Part shown: positions 1 through 4,312 of the stretch, in pieces | Position numbering within the stretch: position 1 is the stretch's first letter | Layout of the letters: every line of letters starts with the position of its first letter | DNA from: an uncultured Oscillospiraceae bacterium | GTDB taxonomy: Bacteria; Bacillota; Clostridia; Oscillospirales; Oscillospiraceae | Assembly: GCA_910585735.1 (NCBI GenBank) | Contig: CAJUEU010000057.1 | Location: 1 to 7,854, forward strand | Reading direction: 5' to 3' | DNA: 7,854 bases | Program-made: the position numbers and the translations under genes | Notes under the pieces: model-generated | The model's database searches: none | Told to the model about the DNA's origin: nothing | Seen by the model: only the letters and a program-made list of their open reading frames with translations

Positions 1-63
1 CATCGGAACAATGCCGCTCACAAGAAGAGCAGCATGACCCTGAAGCTGAACAAGCTGGCCTGA
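1..63 (+). CDS. rpsT: 30S ribosomal protein S20, C-terminal end (partial)
   Basis: Only the last 20 residues and the TGA stop are in the window; the gene begins upstream. The peptide reads HRNNAAHKKSSMTLKLNKLA. This matches the basic C-terminal helix of S20, where an H-[RK]-N-x-A-x-x-K-K-S pattern precedes a short K/L-rich tail. S20 binds 16S rRNA early in small-subunit assembly. A hairpin terminator follows at once, as expected for a ribosomal protein gene that ends its own transcript. Identification rests on a short tail, but the pattern is distinctive. Confidence 0.85.
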   Translation, partial: HRNNAAHKKSSMTLKLNKLA

Positions 64-67
64 CGCC

Positions 68-117
68 GCCCTGTTACAGGGCAAAATAAACCTCCTGCTT
101 GGCAGGAGGTTTTGTTT
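68..117 (+). terminator. Tandem-hairpin intrinsic terminator after rpsT
   Basis: A small perfect hairpin (GCCCTG, loop TTA, CAGGGC, 68-82) is followed by a second (CCTCCTGC, loop TTG, GCAGGAGG, 91-109). The second runs straight into TTTTGTTTT. It is a standard rho-independent terminator for rpsT. The first hairpin may be an accessory stem. Confidence 0.9.
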
Positions 118-127
118 TACAAAGAAG

Positions 128-232
128 CGCCCGGGTCGGGCGTTCAGCCAAAGGCTGAATGACGACCCTCGGCCCCATAGGGACGTCATTCCCCTTTCAG
201 GGGAACGACTGTCCCGGCAGTCAAAGACTGCC
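128..232. other. Array of consecutive stem-loops, candidate structured RNA or repeat element
   Basis: Almost every base of this stretch can pair locally. Stems seen: 128-132 with 138-142 (5 bp). TTCAGCC 143-149 with 153-159 (7 bp, AAA loop). AATGACG 158-164 with 184-190 (7 bp), enclosing CCCT 166-169 with AGGG 179-182. TTCCCCT 189-195 with 199-205 (7 bp, TTC loop). GACTG 207-211 with 218-222. GGCAGTC 216-222 with 226-232 (7 bp, AAA loop). Three of the hairpins are exactly 17 nt long with a perfect 7-bp stem and a 3-nt loop. Neighbouring stems overlap by a few bases at 158-159, 189-190 and 216-222, so some are alternatives to each other. No T-tract follows, so this is not a simple terminator. 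No ORF with a ribosome binding site lies in it. I do not recognise a named RNA family. Strand is unresolved because hairpins read the same on both. Confidence 0.55.
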
Positions 233-255
233 TGCGTGACATGGCTCTGTATAGA

Positions 256-263
256 AAAGGAGG
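256..263 (+). promoter_or_regulatory. Ribosome binding site fixing the YihY-family start
   Basis: AAAGGAGG ends 7 nt before the ATG at 271. It sits inside the longer reading frame that begins with an ATG at 241, and that ATG has no Shine-Dalgarno sequence. It therefore decides the start in favour of 271. Confidence 0.85.
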
Positions 264-270
264 CCCCCCC

Positions 271-1134
271 ATGCCGAAAAGATCCAAATCCAGCCCTATT
301 CGGTTTATTCTGGATGTGGCCGGAGTTTATTTTGAGAAAAACGGCGGCCGGGCGGCGGCTGAGCTGGCCTATTTCCTGGTCCTCTCCTTCTTCCCGGTTC
401 TCATCTGCCTCAACGCCGTCATCGGTACCCTTCACCTGGACGTGGTCTCCATTCTGGAAAACGCCTCGGTGATGATCCCTGAAGCCGCCATGAACGTGCT
501 CACGGAGTATGTGCGGTACATCACGGACAACCAGTCCTCTACGCTGCTGGTCGGCGGCATTATCATGACCCTCTTTCCCGCCTCGGCGGCCATCCGGGCT
601 CTGATGAACATTATGGATGAGATCTATGGCCGGAAAAGCTACACCGGGCTATGGCAGCTCGTAGCCAGCGTGGCCTTCTCGGTCCTCTTTCTGCTCACGA
701 TCTACCTCTCCTTGGTGGTGGTGCTGACAGGCAACTGGTTTTTCAGCTCCCTGGAGGCCTTTCTGCACCGCTTTCCGCCCCTGGCCCACGTGACCCTGCC
801 CTGGGAGTGGCAGTGGATGCGCTTTGTGATCCTGTTCTGCCTGGTGATGGTTTTTGTGATGCTCCTCTACCAGGCCACCGCTCCCCGGGAAAAGCCCCGT
901 CCTCCCGTCCTGCTGGGCGCTTTTCTGGCCTCGGCAGCGCTTGTGGCCGCCTCGGTGATCTTCTCCTACTTTATCGGCCTATCCTCCCGGTACTCTCTGG
1001 TGTACGGGTCTCTGGCCTCGGTGGTCATCCTGCTGGTGTGGCTTTATCTCCTGGGAAATATTTTGATTTTGGGCAACTGCTTTAACTGGGTGTGGTACAC
1101 CCACAAAAAAGCCAGGCAGCGTTCCGAACTATGA
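271..1134 (+). CDS. YihY/BrkB-family inner membrane protein
   Basis: A 287-residue integral membrane protein with about six hydrophobic segments, near residues 29-52, 90-111, 128-153, 183-201, 211-236 and 243-269. Two stretches are typical of the YihY/BrkB family (once misassigned as ribonuclease BN). One is the N-terminal GGRAAAELAYFLVLSFFPVL, where a G-x-x-A-A-x-LAY-x-x-L-S-x-FP pattern is seen. The other is the C-terminal YGSLASVVILLVWLYL with a following LGN. The family's molecular role is not settled, and transport or envelope functions have been proposed. The start at 271 follows AAAGGAGG. The stop lies 19 nt before the next gene's ATG, so it probably heads a three-gene transcript. No convincing promoter is visible between 118 and 255. 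The segment just upstream is the stem-loop array, which could act as a leader. Length is normal for the family. Confidence 0.88.
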   Translation: MPKRSKSSPIRFILDVAGVYFEKNGGRAAAELAYFLVLSFFPVLICLNAVIGTLHLDVVSILENASVMIPEAAMNVLTEYVRYITDNQSSTLLVGGIIMTLFPASAAIRALMNIMDEIYGRKSYTGLWQLVASVAFSVLFLLTIYLSLVVVLTGNWFFSSLEAFLHRFPPLAHVTLPWEWQWMRFVILFCLVMVFVMLLYQATAPREKPRPPVLLGAFLASAALVAASVIFSYFIGLSSRYSLVYGSLASVVILLVWLYLLGNILILGNCFNWVWYTHKKARQRSEL

Positions 1135-1153
1135 ATTTTGGAGGGATCTTTTT

Positions 1154-2200
1154 ATGAAATGGGATCTGGAGCCCTATCAGAGCACGCTTATTGACTACGC
1201 TAAGGCGCTTTTGGCCCAGGACAGCCCCAGCGGCTTTACCCGACGGGCGGTGGAGACCGCCGGAGAGCTGGCCCGGGCGTTGGGATATGAGACCGTGATT
1301 GGAAACAAGGGCAATTTGACCATTCTGGTGCCTGGCCGGGAGCGGGGCAAGAAGGTGGGGCTTTGCGCCCATGTGGATACCCTGGGACTGATGGTCCGCT
1401 CAATTACCGCGGACGGCAGGCTGCTCATCACACCCATCGGCGGACCGCTGCTCCCCACCCTGGACGGGGAATATTGCCGGATCTACACCCGCAAGGGCCA
1501 GGTCTATACCGGCACGGTCCTTTCCCTTTCTCCGGCCGTTCACGTGGAGGATGACGCCCGGTCCAGACCCCGGGACGAGAAGAATATGGCGGTCCGTCTG
1601 GACGAGCGGGTCCACTCCAGGGAGGAGGTGGCCGCTTTAGGCATTGAGGCCGGGGACTATGTCTGCTACGAGCCCAAAACCCAGTTTACCCCCTCCGGGT
1701 TTCTGAAATCCCGGTTCCTGGACGACAAGGCCAGCGCCGCCTGCCTCCTTGCCGTGCTGAAGCTCCTGCGGGACCTGGGCCAGAAGCCCCGGTATGACAC
1801 CCAGATCACGCTGACCGTTTATGAGGAGGTGGGCCATGGCGGCGCCACCTTCGACGCCGGGCTGGACGAGCTTCTGGCGGTGGACATGGGCTGTATCGGG
1901 GAGGAACTCACCTGTACCGAGGAGCAGGTCTCCATTTGCGCCAAGGATTCCTCCGGCCCCTACGACTACGAATTTACCACCCGGCTCATGGATCTGGCCC
2001 GGGAGAACGGGGTGGACTACGCCGTGGACGTATACCCCCACTATTCCTCCGACGCTACAGTGGCCCTTCGGGCCGGGCGGGATGTGAAGGCCGCTCTCAT
2101 TGGTCCCGGCGTTCACGCCTCCCACGGCATGGAGCGCACCCACTGGCTGGGGCTCAAGGCCACCGTGGAGCTGGTGGGCCTGTATCTGGACCCTCAGTGA
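1154..2200 (+). CDS. M42-family metallo-aminopeptidase
   Basis: A 348-residue cytosolic peptidase of the M42 family (FrvX/YsdC/PepA-like). Members are usually dinuclear-metal aminopeptidases that form large tetrahedral oligomers and trim short peptides. Expected metal and catalytic positions are present: H73 and D75 in AHVDTLG, D190 (bridging) in FLDDKASA, E224-E225 in YEEVGHGGA (one as general base, the other as ligand), D244 in AVDMG, and H324 in HASHGMERTH. The usual H-x-D-E-I-G reads H-V-D-T-L-G, and the EEVG motif continues as HGGA instead of the commoner LRGA. It therefore belongs to a divergent branch, and substrate preference cannot be read from the sequence. GGAGG at 1140-1144 precedes the ATG. 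It sits in a run with the YihY-family gene (19-nt gap) and the PHP phosphatase (20-nt gap). Length is normal, with no sign of damage. Confidence 0.9.
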   Translation: MKWDLEPYQSTLIDYAKALLAQDSPSGFTRRAVETAGELARALGYETVIGNKGNLTILVPGRERGKKVGLCAHVDTLGLMVRSITADGRLLITPIGGPLLPTLDGEYCRIYTRKGQVYTGTVLSLSPAVHVEDDARSRPRDEKNMAVRLDERVHSREEVAALGIEAGDYVCYEPKTQFTPSGFLKSRFLDDKASAACLLAVLKLLRDLGQKPRYDTQITLTVYEEVGHGGATFDAGLDELLAVDMGCIGEELTCTEEQVSICAKDSSGPYDYEFTTRLMDLARENGVDYAVDVYPHYSSDATVALRAGRDVKAALIGPGVHASHGMERTHWLGLKATVELVGLYLDPQ

Positions 2201-2220
2201 CCGGGTAAGGGGGATGGAGC

Positions 2221-3051
2221 ATGCTGGCTGACTATCATGTACACACCGCCTTCAGCGACGACTCGGGATATCCCATGGAGCAGGTGGCGCGGGACGCCAT
2301 CGGACTGGGCCTGGAAGAGCTCTGCTTCACCGACCACGTGGATTACGGCATTAAGGTGGACTGGGATTCCGGGGAGGAGATGGTCTGGCAAAACGGCCAG
2401 CTCCTGGCCAATGTGGATTATCCCAAGTACCATTCCGCCATCGGGGAACTGCGGGAGCGGTACGGGGACAGGATCGCCCTGAAAACCGGGCTGGAGTTTG
2501 GGGTGCAGGTCCACACCATCCCCCGGTTCCGGGCCCTTTTTCAGAAATATCCCCTGGACTTTGTGCTCTTGTCGGTCCACCAGGTGGAGGACAAGGAGTT
2601 CTGGACCCAGGAGTTCCAGGAGGGCCGGACCCAAAGGGAGTACAACGAGCGGTACTACCAGGAGCTGCTGGCGCTGGTGAACAGCTATGAGGAATACAGC
2701 GTCCTGGCCCACCTGGACCTCATCGTCCGCTACGACCGGCAGGGGCCCTACCCCTTTGAACGGGTGAAGCCCATTGTGGCCGAGATCCTGCGGAAAGCCA
2801 TCCAAAAGGGCAAGGGCATCGAGCTCAACACCTCTTTCCGCCGTTACGGTCTCAGTGACTCTACCCCCTCCCGGGCCATTTGGGAGCTCTACCGGGACCT
2901 GGGAGGCGAGATCCTCACCATCGGCAGCGACTCCCACAAGCCCGAGCACCTGGGGGCCTACCTCCGGGAGGGGCGGGAATACCTCAAGAGCCTGGGCTTC
3001 AAGCGGTTCTGCACCTTTGAGGGCATGAAGCCCATCTTCCATAGTCTGTAA
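2221..3051 (+). CDS. PHP-domain phosphoesterase, histidinol-phosphatase HisJ/HisK family
   Basis: A 276-residue polymerase-and-histidinol-phosphatase (PHP) domain protein, close in length to the Bacillus-type histidinol phosphatase of about 268 residues. Metal-binding motifs appear in the usual order: H6 and H8 in DYHVHT, D38 and H39 in CFTDHVDYG, E92 in TGLEFG, H120 in LSVHQ, H164 in LAHLDL, and D237 and H239 in GSDSHK. These would form a trinuclear metal site hydrolysing a phosphomonoester. In this family the known reaction is L-histidinol phosphate to histidinol in histidine synthesis. No other his gene is nearby, so a different phosphate ester is possible. AAGGGGG at 2207-2213 lies 7 nt before the ATG. 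It is the last gene of the plus-strand run and is followed directly by a strong terminator. Confidence 0.88.
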   Translation: MLADYHVHTAFSDDSGYPMEQVARDAIGLGLEELCFTDHVDYGIKVDWDSGEEMVWQNGQLLANVDYPKYHSAIGELRERYGDRIALKTGLEFGVQVHTIPRFRALFQKYPLDFVLLSVHQVEDKEFWTQEFQEGRTQREYNERYYQELLALVNSYEEYSVLAHLDLIVRYDRQGPYPFERVKPIVAEILRKAIQKGKGIELNTSFRRYGLSDSTPSRAIWELYRDLGGEILTIGSDSHKPEHLGAYLREGREYLKSLGFKRFCTFEGMKPIFHSL

Positions 3052-3053
3052 AT

Positions 3054-3102
3054 AGAGAGAGGGCGGGGTGAATATCACCCCGCCCTCTCTCTTCACTTTT
3101 TT
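3054..3102 (+). terminator. Strong terminator between convergent genes
   Basis: An 18-bp perfect stem (3054-3071 with 3075-3092, loop ATA) is followed at 3097-3102 by TTTTTT on the plus strand, ending the YihY-M42-PHP transcript. The stem starts 2 nt after the PHP stop. It also directly abuts the stop codon of the minus-strand regulator (3093-3095), so it can serve both directions. The minus-strand tail (TATTTA) is a poorer T-tract. The plus-strand T-tract lies inside the last codons of the opposing gene, where it encodes Lys-Lys. Confidence 0.9.
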
Positions 3103-4127
3103 CTCCGGCAGACTTCTTTCCTGATCCCCGCTGCCAGGAGAAGGACCGACACACCCAGCATCACAGCAAAGACCAGCACATTGATCCAGGAGAAGCCGTC
3201 GGCGCTCTCCCGGGTCAGGATCACCCCCCAGTCAAAATAATCCCCCAGGGATGTGGGGACGTTTACGACCTGACCGGGAAGCAGGGTGGCCAGAAAGCAG
3301 TTGCACAGGGGGGAAACAAAGGTCACCAGCAGGGCGCAGAGCCCCGCCTTCAGCCAGGGCCCGGCGGGGAGCCAGCGGACCACGGCGAAAAACGCCCACA
3401 GGAAAACCACCCCAAAGGCGGCCACGGGGTAGGCCACAGAAAAGAGCCAGCTTCCCCCGGTGAAGGCTCGGATCACGGCCAGCAGGGGGAAAAGCCACAG
3501 GGAGAACGCCGCCCCGAACAGCTCAGGCAGGTGCTTTCCGTAAAACCGCCAGAGGGCCCACCAGCTCCAGGGGAGAGCCAAACAGGTGAGGGTGATGGCG
3601 GCGCCCCCCAGGACCCACCAGCCCCCGGCGTATGCCCAGCAGGCCAGGAGCAGCAGGAGCAGGCTTCCCGAGGCCGTCCCCAGACAGATGGGGACCCGGT
3701 TTTGGGACAGCATCAAAGGCAGGTTGGTGAGGGAAAAGGCCAGGGCGATGGAAAAGAGCACGATCCAGAACCAGCTCAGGGTGTGGAAAATGGCCAGATT
3801 GCAGATGAAGCAGGCGAGCAGGGCCACGGCGTACCCCGCCGCCAGAAGCCACCACAGTCCCCGGGTGGTCCGCCGCCAGGCCCGGGCCTGGCGGGCCTGG
3901 GTCTGGGACTGGTCGTCGTCGCAGGCGGTGAAAAACTCATGCTCGGAAATGCCTAAGGCACTACAGATGGGGGAGACCATGGAGATGTCCGGGTAGGACA
4001 GCCCCCGCTCCCATTTGCTGATGGTGGATTCCGCCACATAGAGCCGCTGGGCCAGCTCCTTCTGGGTCAGGCCCAGATCCTGCCGTTTTTTCAGCAGATA
4101 GGCCCCGAAGGTCGTTTTTTCGTTCAT
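3093..4127 (-). CDS. XRE-family helix-turn-helix regulator fused to a multi-pass membrane domain
   Basis: A 344-residue protein. Residues 7-62 form an XRE/Cro-type helix-turn-helix: LKKRQDLGLTQKELAQRL, then VAESTISKWERG and a PDISMVSPICSALGIS segment. After an acidic and basic linker (about 68-88) come about eight hydrophobic segments, near residues 89-112, 117-140, 147-168, 171-190, 203-222, 228-250, 261-284 and 313-334. The DNA-binding head would face the cytosol, tethered to the membrane. This architecture is common in Clostridia, but the signals sensed are mostly unknown. I chose the ATG at 4127 because AGGAGG lies 7 nt upstream (4140-4135) and the HTH begins straight after. The open frame extends to 4184 but would run through the promoter. 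It is a single-gene unit with its own promoter and an overlapping inverted repeat, which suggests autoregulation. Its target genes are not evident. Confidence 0.88.
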   Translation of the reverse strand: MNEKTTFGAYLLKKRQDLGLTQKELAQRLYVAESTISKWERGLSYPDISMVSPICSALGISEHEFFTACDDDQSQTQARQARAWRRTTRGLWWLLAAGYAVALLACFICNLAIFHTLSWFWIVLFSIALAFSLTNLPLMLSQNRVPICLGTASGSLLLLLLACWAYAGGWWVLGGAAITLTCLALPWSWWALWRFYGKHLPELFGAAFSLWLFPLLAVIRAFTGGSWLFSVAYPVAAFGVVFLWAFFAVVRWLPAGPWLKAGLCALLVTFVSPLCNCFLATLLPGQVVNVPTSLGDYFDWGVILTRESADGFSWINVLVFAVMLGVSVLLLAAGIRKEVCRRKK

Positions 4128-4149
4128 TGTGTTTCCTCCTAAATGAGAT

Positions 4150-4184
4150 AGGTCCATCCTACCCCGCAGGAATGGACCTGTCAA
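4150..4184 (-). promoter_or_regulatory. Sigma-A-type promoter with overlapping inverted-repeat operator for the XRE-membrane gene
   Basis: On the minus strand TTGACA (4184-4179) and TAGGAT (4161-4156) are separated by exactly 17 bp. The predicted transcript start is about 20-25 nt before the AGGAGG. An inverted repeat, AGGTCCAT (4150-4157) with ATGGACCT (4172-4179), spans from the last base of the -35 to just beyond the -10. Its half-site centres are 22 bp apart, about two helical turns. Bound protein would block RNA polymerase, fitting repression by the adjacent regulator. The binding protein is inferred, not shown. Confidence 0.75.
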
Positions 4185-4246
4185 TCCTTTCGGGTCCTTT
4201 TCTCCCTCGACCGTTAGGAAAGTCCCTGGGGCCCAATGGGTTGAAG

Positions 4247-4280
4247 AAAAGCAGGGCGGACCGTCAGGTCCGCCCTGCTT
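4247..4280 (-). terminator. Intrinsic terminator of the MerR-flavin reductase operon
   Basis: A 12-bp perfect stem (GCAGGGCGGACC 4251-4262 with 4267-4278, loop GTCA), extendable by two A-T pairs, is followed on the minus strand by TTTT. It starts about 33 nt after the reductase stop. It insulates the XRE-gene promoter from operon read-through. Confidence 0.88.
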
Positions 4281-4312
4281 GGTTGTTTTTCAGTCCCTCT
4301 GGCCGAAGGGGG

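Noticed and set aside
128..232. The hairpin array as a CRISPR repeat region or a terminator.
   Set aside because: The hairpins are adjacent without unique spacers and are not identical repeats, and no T-tract follows.
250..255. TATAGA as a -10 box for the YihY operon.
   Set aside because: The matching -35 position reads ACTGCC, and transcription would start in or beside the ribosome binding site.
241..270. An upstream ATG at 241 for the YihY-family gene.
   Set aside because: No Shine-Dalgarno sequence before it, and the real one (AAAGGAGG) lies inside this extension.
2194..3096. A 300-codon minus-strand open frame over the PHP phosphatase.
   Set aside because: Low-complexity Leu/Pro/Val-rich translation with no family motifs. 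The plus-strand frame carries all PHP metal ligands.
3531..3996. Two overlapping plus-strand frames opposite the XRE-membrane gene.
   Set aside because: Pro/Gly/Arg-rich shadow translations without start signals or motifs.
4128..4184. Extension of the XRE-membrane protein to an ATG at 4184.
   Set aside because: It would translate the promoter and operator, while AGGAGG lies 7 nt before the ATG at 4127 and the HTH starts there.
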